DNA from: Spirosoma montaniterrae
Lineage (GTDB): Bacteria > Bacteroidota > Bacteroidia > Cytophagales > Spirosomataceae
Direction of reading: 5' to 3'
DNA length: 64,000 bases
NCBI RefSeq assembly: GCF_001988955.1
Contig: NZ_CP014263.1
Span: 5,498,501-5,562,500, forward strand
The notes beneath the pieces were generated by a model. The model was not told where the DNA came from and searched no databases. It worked only from the letters and a program-made list of their open reading frames with translations. The position numbers were made by a program, and so were the translations under genes. This document shows positions 27,384 to 36,079 of this stretch, piece by piece (within the stretch, counting starts at the first letter, position 1; each line of letters opens with the position of its first letter).

Positions 27384-28463
27384 ATGGATTTTAAAGATCA
27401 AATCAAGCAGTTAGGCGACAGAGTTGTCCGATTAAAAGATTCTATTCATACTGAGGAGGCTACTAAGACAGCCCTCATTTTGCCTTTTCTGCAATGTTTG
27501 GGTTATGATGTTTTTAACCCTCTCGAAGTAGTTCCTGAGTTTATTAGTGATATAGGAACAAAGAAAGGTGAAAAGGTGGATTACGCGATTCTTCGGGATG
27601 GTGGGGAGCCGTGTATGTTGATCGAATGCAAACATTGGGCGCAAAGTTTAACACTACATGATAATCAACTGCTACGCTACTTCCATGTGACAAAGGCGCG
27701 TTTTGGCGTCTTGACAAACGGAATTATATATCGGTTTTACACTGATTTGGTCGAGTCTAACAAAATGGACGAAAAGCCATTTCTGGAAATAAATATGCTC
27801 GATTTGAAGGAGCAACATGTTGAGGAATTGAAAAAATTTCACAAGTCGTACTTCGACGTTGATTTAATAGTGTCAACTGCCAGCGAGTTGAAATACACCA
27901 GCGAGTTGAAAAGCTTAATGCACAATGAATTTGTCAATCCATCTGATCCACTCGTCAGGCATTTCGCGAAACAAGTATACAGCGGTCAACTGAATGCAAA
28001 AATGATGGATTACTTTACGACATTAGTTCGTAAGTCATTCCATCACACAATATCTGATCAGATTACAGATAGGCTAAAAACAGCACTTGGGCAGGAGCAA
28101 GATGCAATCACTCAAACTGTAGAATTACCAAACCCAACAGAAGAGAAAACAACTCCTGCTGTCGTCACGACAGCAGAGGAATTAGAGGCTTTCTACGTGG
28201 TGAGGGCCATTTTGAGAAGCCAAATTGATCCTGCTCGTATTGTTCATCGGGATGCACAATCTTACTTTGCTATTTTGCTTGACGATAACAACCGGAAGCC
28301 CATTTGCAGACTATATTTCAATGGTCAGAAAAAATATATAGCATTGTTAGATGAATCGAAGAAAGAAACTCGCTTTGAACTTGGTTCATTAAACGATATT
28401 TTCAATCATGCAGATGCTATATCCAAAGCCATAAGTCTACATGACTCTGATAAAAAGGCTTAA
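27384..28463 (+). CDS. PD-(D/E)xK nuclease-like protein (type I restriction HsdR N-terminal type)
   Basis: 359 residues from the first ATG; the open frame extends 66 codons upstream, but that part looks non-coding. Residues 15-110 resemble the nuclease domain at the N-terminus of type I restriction R subunits and of stand-alone COG4748-like proteins. T-K-T-A-L-I-L-P-F-L-Q is followed by VDYAILRDGG and MLIECKHW, giving the D...E-x-K catalytic pattern. No methylase, specificity or helicase gene is adjacent, so it is not part of a complete restriction system here. The C-terminal 200 residues are charged and unassigned. The gene is AT-richer than its neighbours, possibly acquired. Confidence 0.72.
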   Translation: MDFKDQIKQLGDRVVRLKDSIHTEEATKTALILPFLQCLGYDVFNPLEVVPEFISDIGTKKGEKVDYAILRDGGEPCMLIECKHWAQSLTLHDNQLLRYFHVTKARFGVLTNGIIYRFYTDLVESNKMDEKPFLEINMLDLKEQHVEELKKFHKSYFDVDLIVSTASELKYTSELKSLMHNEFVNPSDPLVRHFAKQVYSGQLNAKMMDYFTTLVRKSFHHTISDQITDRLKTALGQEQDAITQTVELPNPTEEKTTPAVVTTAEELEAFYVVRAILRSQIDPARIVHRDAQSYFAILLDDNNRKPICRLYFNGQKKYIALLDESKKETRFELGSLNDIFNHADAISKAISLHDSDKKA

Positions 28464-28520
28464 CAAACCCCTTACAAAAACTTCTTTAAAATAATTTTTC
28501 TAATTCTCGCGAAAAGTTTC

Positions 28521-28528
28521 TACTTTTG
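28521..28528 (+). promoter_or_regulatory. -7 promoter box for the small RNA
   Basis: TACTTTTG matches TANNTTTG exactly. No clear TTG lies at the usual distance upstream. Transcription would start near 28533 and run into the terminator at 28649-28678. Confidence 0.45.
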
Positions 28529-28678
28529 CAGTCCCAAACTCGGAACGCGAGTTAACGACATATGAAGGTGAAGGTCTGCTAACCCGGAAACCACATCTGA
28601 CTCTGAGCAAACACGGCTTGCTATGCCCTGCTATGTTTGTTCGCAAAAGGTCAGGTGTGTATACGCCTGACCTTTTTT
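28529..28678 (+). ncRNA. candidate structured small RNA or leader transcript
   Basis: A stretch of about 150 nt is bounded by a -7 box and a strong intrinsic terminator. It contains a stem of GAGCAAACA (28605-28613) with TGTTTGTTC (28634-28642; one G-U pair). It also contains a tiny open frame, ATG at 28562 to TAA at 28582, encoding MKVKVC. I cannot match it to a known RNA family (not tRNA, tmRNA or SRP by eye). It could be an independent small RNA or an attenuated leader. Confidence 0.4.
28645..28678 (+). terminator. strong Rho-independent terminator
   Basis: A ten-pair stem, GGTCAGGTGT (28649-28658) with ACGCCTGACC (28663-28672), closes a GTAT loop and is followed by six T. It separates the upstream short transcript from the ribosomal operon. 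Confidence 0.88.
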
Positions 28679-28733
28679 GTGTTGTTCGGGGCTGAAGGTT
28701 AAGCACATAATAGGAATCACTCCGAAATATTCT

Positions 28734-28741
28734 TACCTTTG
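28734..28741 (+). promoter_or_regulatory. -7 box of the ribosomal protein operon
   Basis: TACCTTTG is an exact TANNTTTG match 93 bp before the rplC start and immediately after the upstream terminator. It is the best candidate for the main promoter of the S10-spc-alpha operon. The -33 element is not obvious. Confidence 0.55.
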
Positions 28742-28833
28742 CGGCCCGATTCGGAGCTATTCAACGTCATGTTGGGCCTTCTGAGTTGGGAATGAGTACC
28801 TTAAATTTTCCTGCTTACTTTAAACAAACACAA

Positions 28834-29453
28834 ATGTCTGGTTTAATTGGCAAAAAAATCGGGATGACCAGTGTGTACAATGCGGACGGGCAGGCTCTGG
28901 CATGTACAGTCATTGAAACGGGTCCCTGTGTCGTAACTCAAGTTCGTAGCGTCGAGAAAGATGGCTACACGGCTGTGCAACTGGGTTTCGGCGAGAAGAA
29001 AGAAAAGCACACCAACAAGCCGGAGATGGGCCACTTCAAAAAGGCTGGCACCACCCCAAGCGTAAACTCGTTGAATTCAAAGAATTCGAGCGCGAGTTGA
29101 CCCTTGGCGAAACACTCACGGCTGCCGACGTATTTGGTGAAGGCGACTTCATCGACGTGGTCGGAACAGCCAAAGGGCGCGGTTTTCAGGGCGTTGTAAA
29201 ACGTCATGGATTTGGTGGGGTTGGCGGTCAAACGCACGGTCAGCACAACCGGGGTCGTCACCCAGGTTCGATTGGTGCCTGCTCGTTCCCTTCGCGTGTA
29301 TTCAAAGGCTTGCGTATGGCAGGCCGGATGGGTGGCAACCGCGTGAAAGTACAGAACCTGCGCGTTCTGCGGATTATGCCTGAGCAAAACCTGCTCGTTG
29401 TTAGCGGTTCGATTCCGGGTGCTAAAAATTCATACGTTATTATCGAAAAATAG
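28834..29453 (+). CDS. rplC: 50S ribosomal protein L3, frameshifted in this sequence
   Basis: L3, an early-assembling 23S-binding protein near the peptidyl transferase centre. Translation from ATG 28834 gives [16 protein letters not shown] and continues to [10 protein letters not shown]. After the CCCC run at 29054-29057 the frame goes wrong and stops at 29100. The -1 frame then supplies the rest: [30 protein letters not shown], and an end at 29453. Adding one C restores a single frame of about 206 residues, the normal length. L3 is essential, so a missing base in the sequence is far likelier than a real mutation. rplD begins 3 bp after the stop. Confidence 0.9.
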
Positions 29454-29456
29454 GCC

Positions 29457-30086
29457 ATGGATGTAATCGTATATAACAGCAAAGGCGAAGACACCGGTAA
29501 GAAGGTTACGCTGCCAGAAGAAGTGTTCGGGATTCAGCCCAACCAACACGCGATTTATCTCGACGTGAAACAATACCTGGCCAATCAGCGTCAGGGTACG
29601 CACAAAGCAAAAGAACGGGCCGAAGTATCACGCTCGACCCGCAAGCTGAAAAAGCAGAAAGGTACGGGCGGTGCCCGCGCCGGTAGTGCCAAGTCGCCCG
29701 TTTTTGTGGGTGGTGGCACGATTTTCGGCCCTCGCCCCCGCGACTACAGCTTCAAGCTGAACAAAAAAGTGAAGGCACTGGCCCGCAAATCGGCATTTGC
29801 TGTGAAAGCGCAGGCCGAGAAAATTTCGGTGATCGACAACCTCACGCTCGAAGCACCCCGCACGAAAGACTATATCCAGTTCCTGAACGCGCTGAACGTA
29901 GCCGGTCGTAAGACCCTGCTGATTCTGCCCGACGTGAACATGAACGTAGTACTGTCGAGCCGGAATGTGCAGAAAACGAAGGTAACGACGGCGTCGCAGG
30001 TAAATACCTACGATCTGATGAACGCCGACCAACTGCTCATCAGCGAAGAGGCTCTGTCAACCATTCAAACGCAGTTTGCTCAATAA
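29457..30086 (+). CDS. rplD: 50S ribosomal protein L4
   Basis: 209 residues. L4 binds 23S rRNA domain I and lines the exit tunnel. The conserved tunnel loop is visible (KKQKGTGGARAGSAKSPVFV, then GGGTIFGP) along with the C-terminal VNTYDLMNADQLLISEEAL. In gamma-proteobacteria L4 also autoregulates the S10 operon; nothing in this sequence shows that here. It starts 3 bp after rplC and ends 4 bp before rplW. Confidence 0.97.
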   Translation: MDVIVYNSKGEDTGKKVTLPEEVFGIQPNQHAIYLDVKQYLANQRQGTHKAKERAEVSRSTRKLKKQKGTGGARAGSAKSPVFVGGGTIFGPRPRDYSFKLNKKVKALARKSAFAVKAQAEKISVIDNLTLEAPRTKDYIQFLNALNVAGRKTLLILPDVNMNVVLSSRNVQKTKVTTASQVNTYDLMNADQLLISEEALSTIQTQFAQ

Positions 30087-30090
30087 GACC

Positions 30091-30378
30091 ATGAACGTAC
30101 TGAAACGACCAATCGTCACTGAAAAGATGACGGACCTGAACAAGCAGGGGAAGTATGCTTTTGAGGTCGAACTGAAAGCGAACAAGCTGGAGATTGCCAA
30201 GGCAGTCGAGCAGATGTACAGCGTTAACGTAGCATCGGTTCATACGATGCGGGTGTACGGCAAAAACCGAAGCAAGAACATCAACGGACGCGTTGTGATG
30301 GGCAAGACCCCAACCATTAAGAAAGCAATCGTGACGGTTGCAGAAGGCGAAATCATTGACATTTACGCGGACCTGTAA
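30091..30378 (+). CDS. rplW: 50S ribosomal protein L23
   Basis: 95 residues from the ATG at 30091; an in-frame start five codons upstream is not favoured because it overlaps the end of rplD. L23 sits at the tunnel exit and docks trigger factor and SRP. Conserved parts: VLKRPIVTEKM, YAFEVELKANKLEIAKAVE and a basic loop YGKNRSKNINGR. Standard position between rplD and rplB. Confidence 0.95.
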   Translation: MNVLKRPIVTEKMTDLNKQGKYAFEVELKANKLEIAKAVEQMYSVNVASVHTMRVYGKNRSKNINGRVVMGKTPTIKKAIVTVAEGEIIDIYADL

Positions 30379-30408
30379 ACCGGGCGTTGCCCTACCAATA
30401 AAACAGTC

Positions 30409-31233
30409 ATGGGAGTTAAGAAACTGAGACCCGTAACGCCGAGTACCCGCTTTCGCGTGGCACCCGATTTTGCGGAAATAACCACCTCCAAGCCGGAAAG
30501 AAGCCTGCTGGAGCCCCTGAAGAGAACCGGTGGCCGAAACAACGAAGGCCACCGCACTATGCGCTACATTGGTGGAGGTCATAAGCGGCACTACCGCATT
30601 ATTGATTTCAAGCGCGATAAAGTCGGCCAACCTGCCGAAGTTTTGACTGTCGAGTACGATCCCAACCGTTCGGCCCGCATCTCATTGGTGCAATACGCCG
30701 ATGGCGAGAAACGCTACATCATTGCCCCACAGGGGATCACCGTTGGTCAAACGATCATATCGGGTGAAGGCGTTACTCCAGATGTAGGTAATGCTTTGCC
30801 GTTAAGCTCGATGCCGTTGGGTACGATTGTGCATAACATTGAACTTGTGCCGGGCAAAGGTGGCTCGATGGCCCGTTCGGCTGGCACATATGCTCAACTC
30901 GTGGGCCGCGAAGATAAGTACGCTATCCTGCGTTTGCCTTCGGGCGAGACCCGTCGGGTACTGAGTGCCGGTATGGCTACGGTTGGTTCGGTATCGAACC
31001 CCGACCACATGAACGTGGTGATGGGTAAAGCGGGCCGAAATCGCTGGTTAGGCATCCGCCCCCGCGTTCGTGGTGTGGTAATGAACCCTGTCGATCACCC
31101 GATGGGTGGTGGCGAAGGCCGGGCTTCGGGTGGTCACCCGCGTTCGCGCAACGGTCAGATGGCGAAAGGTCAGAAGACCCGCAAGAGGAATAAGGCTTCA
31201 AACAGCATGATCATTAGCCGACGCAAAAAGTAA
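30409..31233 (+). CDS. rplB: 50S ribosomal protein L2
   Basis: 274 residues, normal length. L2 is a primary 23S-binding protein needed for subunit joining and peptidyl transfer. Hallmarks: [40 protein letters not shown], and the C-terminal [20 protein letters not shown] with the functionally important His. Intact and in standard order. Confidence 0.97.
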   Translation: MGVKKLRPVTPSTRFRVAPDFAEITTSKPERSLLEPLKRTGGRNNEGHRTMRYIGGGHKRHYRIIDFKRDKVGQPAEVLTVEYDPNRSARISLVQYADGEKRYIIAPQGITVGQTIISGEGVTPDVGNALPLSSMPLGTIVHNIELVPGKGGSMARSAGTYAQLVGREDKYAILRLPSGETRRVLSAGMATVGSVSNPDHMNVVMGKAGRNRWLGIRPRVRGVVMNPVDHPMGGGEGRASGGHPRSRNGQMAKGQKTRKRNKASNSMIISRRKK

Positions 31234-31242
31234 CAGATAACA

Positions 31243-31521
31243 ATGGCACGTTCACTCAAAAAAGGCCCATATATTGATTTTCGTCTGGACAATAAAGTGC
31301 AGGCGCAGAATGATTCGGGCAAGAAATCGGTCATCAAAACCTGGTCGCGTCGTTCGATGATTTCGCCGGATTTCGTAGGCCACACGTTTGCTGTTCACAA
31401 CGGCAACAAGTTTATCCCGGTTTATGTAACGGAGAACATGGTTGGTCACAAGCTGGGTGAGTTTTCGCCCACCCGCAACTTCCGGGGCCACACCGCAAAG
31501 AAAGACAAGGGCAAACGATAA
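31243..31521 (+). CDS. rpsS: 30S ribosomal protein S19
   Basis: 92 residues. S19 binds 16S rRNA in the small-subunit head with S13. Recognised by [49 protein letters not shown] and the basic tail. It is followed by a 97-bp gap, unusual for this operon, filled by an imperfect inverted repeat before rplV. Confidence 0.97.
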   Translation: MARSLKKGPYIDFRLDNKVQAQNDSGKKSVIKTWSRRSMISPDFVGHTFAVHNGNKFIPVYVTENMVGHKLGEFSPTRNFRGHTAKKDKGKR

Positions 31522-31524
31522 ACT

Positions 31525-31614
31525 AAAGTTGTAAGGTTGAATGGTTGTAAAGTTTTAACGTTAGCTGACGCAACACAAACTATACAACACTACAACACTA
31601 TAACTCTACAACTG
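31525..31614. repeat. intercistronic inverted repeat (rpsS-rplV)
   Basis: The left arm (about 31526-31554) is made of GTTGTAAGG / GGTTGTAAAG-like words. The right arm (about 31580-31613) is made of CTATACAACACTACAACAC-like words, roughly its reverse complement with several mismatches. It fills almost the whole gap between two cotranscribed genes. It shares arm composition with the other intercistronic palindromes listed here, but not their sequence. Confidence 0.6.
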
Positions 31615-31618
31615 ACAA

Positions 31619-32005
31619 ATGGAAGCAGTAGCAAGACTTAGAGATGTGCCCACGTCGCCCCGTAAGATGCGGTTGATTGCCGACCTTATTCGTGGTCAGC
31701 GCGTTAGCCGGGCACTTGGTGTATTGAAATACCAGCCGCAGGCCGCTGCCGCAACGTTGCAGAAAGTGCTGTTGTCGGCGGTTGCCAACTGGCAGCAAAA
31801 AAACGAGGACGTGCGCATCGAAGACGCCGACCTCTTTGTTAAAACGATTTTCGTGGATGGCGGTCCGATGTTGAAGCGTCTGCGCCCCGCTCCGCAGGGT
31901 CGTGGTCACCGGATTCGGAAACGCTCGAACCACATTACCATCGTGATCGACAGCGCAGCTCAGCCGGTACTGGAAGAAGCAGAAACCCCCGAAAACGATA
32001 ACTAA
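31619..32005 (+). CDS. rplV: 50S ribosomal protein L22
   Basis: 128 residues. L22 contacts all 23S domains and its hairpin lines the exit tunnel. Typical segments: [40 protein letters not shown], and a tunnel hairpin with [20 protein letters not shown]. An acidic tail of about ten residues extends the C-terminus. rpsC follows after 2 bp. Confidence 0.96.
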   Translation: MEAVARLRDVPTSPRKMRLIADLIRGQRVSRALGVLKYQPQAAAATLQKVLLSAVANWQQKNEDVRIEDADLFVKTIFVDGGPMLKRLRPAPQGRGHRIRKRSNHITIVIDSAAQPVLEEAETPENDN

Positions 32006-32007
32006 GA

Positions 32008-32892
32008 ATGGGACAGAAAATTAATCCGGTTGGCCTACGACTTGGTATTGTTCGAGGCTGGGAATCAAGCTGGTACGGTGGTAAGGAATTTGCTGATAAA
32101 CTCGTTGAAGACGAGAAGATCCGTAAGTACATAGCCGCCCGTATCCCGAAAGGAGCCATTGCTCGGGTTGTAATCGAGCGGACGTTGAAGCGTGTTACCC
32201 TTACTATTCACACGGCCCGTCCGGGTATCGTGATCGGTAAAGGCGGTAACGAAGTCGACAAGATTAAAGAAGAGTTGAAGAAGATTACGGGCAAAGACGT
32301 TCAGATCAACATTTTCGAGATCAAACGGCCTGAAATCGACGCAAAACTGGTTGGTGAAGCCATCGCCCAGCAATTGCAGGCTCGTATTTCGTTCCGTCGT
32401 GCTATGAAGCAAGCCATTCAGTCGGCAATGCGGGTTGGCGCACAGGGCATCAAAGTAAAAGTATCGGGTCGGTTAGGCGGTGCCGAAATCGCCCGCTCGG
32501 AGCAATACAAAGAAGGTCGTGTACCTCTGCACACACTTCGCGCCGACATCGACTACGCTATCTCAGAAGCGCAAACGGTTTACGGCAAAATCGGCATCAA
32601 GGTGTGGATTTTCAAAGGCGAAGTTTACGGCAAGCGCGATCTGTCGCCAGCGGCTATGATGAGTCAGGCGCAGGCTGGCGAGCGTGCTGCCGGTTCTAAC
32701 GACCGTGGCGACCGTCGTGGTCCACGTGGCGACCGTGAAGGCGGTAACGACCGGGGTGGCCGTGGCCGTGGCGAACGCGGTGGCAACGACCGTGGCGGTA
32801 ATAACCGTGGCGGTGGTCAGGGTGGCCGTGGCGGTAACAACCGTGGCGGTGGCCAGGGTGGCAACCGGAGCGGTGGAGGTCCAAGACGATAA
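32008..32892 (+). CDS. rpsC: 30S ribosomal protein S3 with long Arg/Gly-rich tail
   Basis: 294 residues, against about 210-240 in most bacteria. The core is ordinary: [22 protein letters not shown] domain [20 protein letters not shown] (about 68-90), and the C-terminal [20 protein letters not shown] and [12 protein letters not shown]. From about residue 228 to the end it becomes an RGG/RGGN-rich tail of about 65 residues, encoded by GGTGGC/CGTGGC-type repeats. S3 sits at the mRNA entry channel, so the tail could touch mRNA (inference). Lengthened S3 tails occur in some Bacteroidota. Confidence 0.95.
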   Translation: MGQKINPVGLRLGIVRGWESSWYGGKEFADKLVEDEKIRKYIAARIPKGAIARVVIERTLKRVTLTIHTARPGIVIGKGGNEVDKIKEELKKITGKDVQINIFEIKRPEIDAKLVGEAIAQQLQARISFRRAMKQAIQSAMRVGAQGIKVKVSGRLGGAEIARSEQYKEGRVPLHTLRADIDYAISEAQTVYGKIGIKVWIFKGEVYGKRDLSPAAMMSQAQAGERAAGSNDRGDRRGPRGDREGGNDRGGRGRGERGGNDRGGNNRGGGQGGRGGNNRGGGQGGNRSGGGPRR

Positions 32893-32968
32893 ACGAGTGA
32901 TGGGCAGTGAATGATGAGTGGTGATTGGCACCAATAAACTCATCACTCATCACTCATCGTTCATAACT
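32893..32968. repeat. intercistronic inverted repeat (rpsC-rplP)
   Basis: Directly after the rpsC stop, the left arm contains GAATGATGAGTGGTGAT (about 32908-32924) and related words. The right arm is ACTCATCACTCATCACTCAT (32938-32957) plus CGTTCAT. The arms pair imperfectly, and each is a run of TGATGAG/CTCATCA heptamers. Similar words recur at 57338-57418 and 48679-48758. Confidence 0.7.
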
Positions 32969-32981
32969 TCTTATTATAAAG

Positions 32982-33413
32982 ATGTTACAGCCAAAAAGAA
33001 CAAAATTCCGCAAGATGCACAAAGGCCGGATTCCCGGTATCGCATCGCGTGGTCATGAAATCGCTTTCGGCACGTTCGCTATCAAATCGCTGGAACCCGG
33101 TCGGATCACGGCCCGCCAGATTGAAGCGGCACGTATTTCAGTGACGCGGGCTATGAAACGGGAAGGCCAGGTTTGGATCCGTATTTTCCCCGACAAGCCG
33201 ATCACCAAGAAACCCGCCGAAGTGCGGATGGGTAAAGGTAAAGGTGCCCCGGAATACTGGGTTGCCGTCGTAAAGCCCGGTACGATTATGTTCGAAGCCA
33301 CGGGCGTTCCTCTGGAAACGGGTATGGAAGCACTGCGTCTGGCGGCTCAAAAGCTGCCGGTTCGGACCAAGTTTGTGGTTCGGCGCGATTATCAGGAGCA
33401 AGGCGACGAGTAG
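32982..33413 (+). CDS. rplP: 50S ribosomal protein L16
   Basis: 143 residues. L16 helps position tRNA in the A site. Recognised by [20 protein letters not shown], the [20 protein letters not shown] segment, [19 protein letters not shown] and [13 protein letters not shown]. Standard order before rpmC. Confidence 0.97.
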   Translation: MLQPKRTKFRKMHKGRIPGIASRGHEIAFGTFAIKSLEPGRITARQIEAARISVTRAMKREGQVWIRIFPDKPITKKPAEVRMGKGKGAPEYWVAVVKPGTIMFEATGVPLETGMEALRLAAQKLPVRTKFVVRRDYQEQGDE

Positions 33414-33434
33414 GACCCCTAAGCGACGAACAAG

Positions 33435-33629
33435 ATGAAAAAGGAAGATTTGAAAGGATTGTCGGTTGATGAGCTTCGTACAGAAATTGCTGTAGAAGAA
33501 AACCGCCTGCTGAAACTAAAGTTTGCCCATGCTGTGTCTCCAATTGAGAACCCCATGCGCATTCGTGAGAGCCGCAAACGGGTGGCTCGTCTGCATACGG
33601 AACTGACAGCTAAATCGCGGCAAGCCTAA
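33435..33629 (+). CDS. rpmC: 50S ribosomal protein L29
   Basis: 64 residues, two antiparallel helices at the tunnel exit next to L23. Recognised by KKEDLKGLSVDELRTEIAVE, LLKLKFAHAVSPIENPMRIR and RVARLHTEL. Normal length and position. Confidence 0.95.
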   Translation: MKKEDLKGLSVDELRTEIAVEENRLLKLKFAHAVSPIENPMRIRESRKRVARLHTELTAKSRQA

Positions 33630-33641
33630 TAAGACACGACG

Positions 33642-33980
33642 ATGGAAGAGCAACAAGCACAAGCACCACAGGCCGAAGTAGCCCCTGTGGCCGCAGCAAC
33701 CCCACAGACGTCGGTAACAACGACGTTGGAGCGGAATGCCCGCAAAGAGCGTATCGGTAAGGTGACGAGCAACAAGATGCAGAAAACCATCACTGTTGCC
33801 ATTGACCGCAAGGTGAAGCACCCGCTCTACGGTAAATTTCAGCACAAGACCAAGAAATTGACGGTTCACGACGAGAACAATGAGTGCAACATCGGTGATG
33901 TTGTGCGCGTGATGGAAACTCGTCCGTTGAGTAAGAATAAGCGTTGGCGGTTAGTCGAAATCATCGAAAAAGCGAAGTAA
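33642..33980 (+). CDS. rpsQ: 30S ribosomal protein S17 with N-terminal extension
   Basis: 112 residues. The S17 core (about 30-112: [20 protein letters not shown], then [19 protein letters not shown]) is preceded by about 29 residues rich in Gln, Ala and Pro, absent from most S17. No in-frame ATG lies at the core boundary, so the extension is probably translated. S17 binds 16S rRNA in the platform/body. Confidence 0.93.
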   Translation: MEEQQAQAPQAEVAPVAAATPQTSVTTTLERNARKERIGKVTSNKMQKTITVAIDRKVKHPLYGKFQHKTKKLTVHDENNECNIGDVVRVMETRPLSKNKRWRLVEIIEKAK

Positions 33981-33983
33981 GCC

Positions 33984-34352
33984 ATGGTACAGCAAGAATC
34001 AAGATTAGGCGTAGCCGATAACAGTGGTGCTAAGGAAGTACTGGTTATTCGCGTCCTGGGCGGTACGGGCAAACGGTATGCATCGGTTGGTGATAAGATC
34101 GTTGTCACAGTGAAACAGGCCCTGTCGTCCAGTAGCATGAAAAAAGGCACGGTATCGAAAGCCGTTGTTGTTCGGACTAAGAAGGAAGTACGCCGGAAAG
34201 ACGGGTCGTACATTCGGTTTGAAGATAACGCTGCCGTACTGCTGAACAACAACGATGAGCCGCGTGGTACCCGGATTTTCGGACCCGTTGCCCGTGAGCT
34301 GCGCGAGAAACAATTCATGAAGATCGTATCGTTAGCCCCGGAGGTACTGTAA
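33984..34352 (+). CDS. rplN: 50S ribosomal protein L14
   Basis: 122 residues, normal length. L14 forms inter-subunit contacts and binds 23S rRNA. Signature: [58 protein letters not shown] and a final VSLAPEVL. It starts 3 bp after rpsQ. Confidence 0.97.
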   Translation: MVQQESRLGVADNSGAKEVLVIRVLGGTGKRYASVGDKIVVTVKQALSSSSMKKGTVSKAVVVRTKKEVRRKDGSYIRFEDNAAVLLNNNDEPRGTRIFGPVARELREKQFMKIVSLAPEVL

Positions 34353-34355
34353 CAA

Positions 34356-34715
34356 ATGAAAAAGAAAGTAATTCTGCCCAAACATAAGTTTCACATCAAA
34401 ACGGGCGATACGGTTCTCGTTATTGGTGGTAACTCGAAAGGTCAGCGGGGTGTGGTAAAAGAAGTAATCGTAGAAAAAGACCGTGCTCGGATTGAGGGCG
34501 TCGCTATGATTACGAAGCACATCAAGCCTACGGCCTCTAATCCGCAGGGTAGCCTGGTAAAAACAGAAGGTTCGGTTCATATCAGTAACCTGATGCTGAT
34601 CGACCCTGCTACCGGCGAACCCACCCGCACGGGCCGTAAGGTGAACGAAAAAGGAAAATTGCAGCGTGTCTCCAAAAAGACTGGCAATTTCATTCCCGAT
34701 CCGGCCATCCGTTAA
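34356..34715 (+). CDS. rplX: 50S ribosomal protein L24
   Basis: 119 residues. L24 initiates large-subunit assembly and lies near the tunnel exit. The KOW motif (GDTVLVIGGNSKGQRGVVKE, about 17-36) and HIKPTASNPQGSLVKTEG are visible. Position and length are standard. Confidence 0.96.
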   Translation: MKKKVILPKHKFHIKTGDTVLVIGGNSKGQRGVVKEVIVEKDRARIEGVAMITKHIKPTASNPQGSLVKTEGSVHISNLMLIDPATGEPTRTGRKVNEKGKLQRVSKKTGNFIPDPAIR

Positions 34716-34739
34716 TCACACGAAAAAAGGTCTAAGAGA

Positions 34740-35294
34740 ATGGCAACGCCAAGACTGAAAGAAAAATATTTGAACGAGGTCGTGCCTCAGTTGAAAGACA
34801 AATTCCAGTATAAGTCGGTAATGCAAGTGCCGCGTCTGAGCAAAATTGTTATCAACAAAGGTATCGGTGCCGCCGTAGCCGACAAGAAACTGGTCGACGT
34901 AGGTGTCGAAGAGTTGACGACCATTACCGGACAGAAGGCCATCCCGACGCTGTCGAAAAAAGCCGTGTCGAACTTTAAACTACGGGAAAACATGCCCATT
35001 GGTGCGAAGGTGACATTGCGGGGTGAGCGCATGTTTGAATTCCTCGACCGGCTGACGACGGTGTCGTTGCCCCGCGTTCGAGACTTCAAAGGTATCAGCG
35101 ATAAAGGATTTGATGGTCGTGGAAACTACACCTTCGGCGTGCAGGAGCAGATCATCTTTCCTGAGATCAGCATCGATAAAGTGTCTCGTATTTCGGGAAT
35201 GGACATTACGTTCGTAACGACCGCCAATACCGACGCTGAGAGCTACGAACTGCTGAAAGCAATGGGTATGCCGTTTGCAAAAAGTGGCAAATAA
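34740..35294 (+). CDS. rplE: 50S ribosomal protein L5
   Basis: 184 residues. L5 binds 5S rRNA and the P-site tRNA. Conserved segments: [56 protein letters not shown], and [20 protein letters not shown]. Intact. Confidence 0.97.
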   Translation: MATPRLKEKYLNEVVPQLKDKFQYKSVMQVPRLSKIVINKGIGAAVADKKLVDVGVEELTTITGQKAIPTLSKKAVSNFKLRENMPIGAKVTLRGERMFEFLDRLTTVSLPRVRDFKGISDKGFDGRGNYTFGVQEQIIFPEISIDKVSRISGMDITFVTTANTDAESYELLKAMGMPFAKSGK

Positions 35295-35306
35295 TAACCA
35301 ACCGAC

Positions 35307-35576
35307 ATGGCAAAAGAATCAATTAAAGCACGGGAGCGGAAACGCGAGGCACTGGTAGCCAAATACGCTGTGAAGCGGGCTGCCCTGAAAGCTGCCGGAG
35401 ACTATATCGGGCTGGACAAACTGCCCAAGAATGCATCGCCGGTTCGGCTGCACAATCGGTGCAAACTGACAGGTCGCCCACGGGGCTATATGCGCAAGTT
35501 TGGTATTTCGCGGGTAACGTTCCGTGAAATGGCATCGGCAGGTAAGATTCCGGGTGTAACCAAGGCAAGCTGGTAA
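35307..35576 (+). CDS. rpsN: 30S ribosomal protein S14 (zinc-free form)
   Basis: 89 residues. S14 binds the 16S head. This is the long, cysteine-poor type: no CxxC pairs; core [20 protein letters not shown] followed by [11 protein letters not shown] 90-bp gap follows with a TANNTTTG box before rpsH. Confidence 0.96.
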   Translation: MAKESIKARERKREALVAKYAVKRAALKAAGDYIGLDKLPKNASPVRLHNRCKLTGRPRGYMRKFGISRVTFREMASAGKIPGVTKASW

Positions 35577-35613
35577 TTTCCAGACTCCATTTTCGTAAGC
35601 AATTCAGTTTCCG

Positions 35614-35621
35614 TAATTTTG
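35614..35621 (+). promoter_or_regulatory. internal -7 box upstream of rpsH
   Basis: TAATTTTG is an exact TANNTTTG match in the 90-bp rpsN-rpsH gap, 45 bp before the rpsH start. It suggests a secondary promoter inside the operon; the upstream element is weak. Confidence 0.4.
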
Positions 35622-35666
35622 CAAACTTGTTCAAAAACAGCGGTTTGTAAGTAACGCAACACAAGA

Positions 35667-36065
35667 ATGAATACAGATCCAATAGCAGATTACCTGACCC
35701 GTGTCAGGAACGCTATCCGGGCTAAGCACCGGGTTGTGGAGATTCCTGCTTCCAATATAAAGAAAGAGATTACGAAGGTGTTGTACGACAAAGGCTACAT
35801 CCAGAACTACAAGTTCGATGACAGCACACCACAGGGAACGATTAAAATCGCCCTGAAGTACAACCCAACAACCAAGCAGCCGGCTATTGTCGATCTGCAA
35901 CGCATCAGCCGTCCGGGTCTGCGTCAGTATCGGGGTGCCGACAATTTGCCGCGTATCCTGAATGGATTGGGCATCGCTATTCTTTCGACCTCGAAAGGTG
36001 TGATGACCGATAAAGAAGCCAAGACGCTGAACGTCGGTGGTGAGGTATTGTGTTACGTTTATTAA
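35667..36065 (+). CDS. rpsH: 30S ribosomal protein S8
   Basis: 132 residues, a primary 16S central-domain binder. Recognised by [19 protein letters not shown], the [15 protein letters not shown] segment, [34 protein letters not shown] and the C-terminal GGEVLCYVY. In E. coli S8 represses the spc operon; no matching site was identified here. Confidence 0.97.
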   Translation: MNTDPIADYLTRVRNAIRAKHRVVEIPASNIKKEITKVLYDKGYIQNYKFDDSTPQGTIKIALKYNPTTKQPAIVDLQRISRPGLRQYRGADNLPRILNGLGIAILSTSKGVMTDKEAKTLNVGGEVLCYVY

Positions 36066-36079
36066 TCCCGCACTGAACG

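Larger units (their letters stand above)
28464..28833. other. intergenic region before the ribosomal operon
   Basis: This 370-bp gap holds, in order, a TANNTTTG box (28521-28528), a structured segment ending in a strong terminator (28529-28678), a second TANNTTTG box (28734-28741), and the rplC leader. rpsJ, which normally precedes rplC, is absent. An open frame reaching back to an ATG at 28786 is probably leader sequence. Confidence 0.7.

Noticed and set aside
28786..28833. N-terminal extension of L3
   Set aside because: Translates leader sequence; the canonical [12 protein letters not shown] start is at 28834.
29040..29100. Programmed -1 frameshift in rplC
   Set aside because: No good slippery heptamer or stimulatory structure seen, and two other genes show the same homopolymer deletion pattern.
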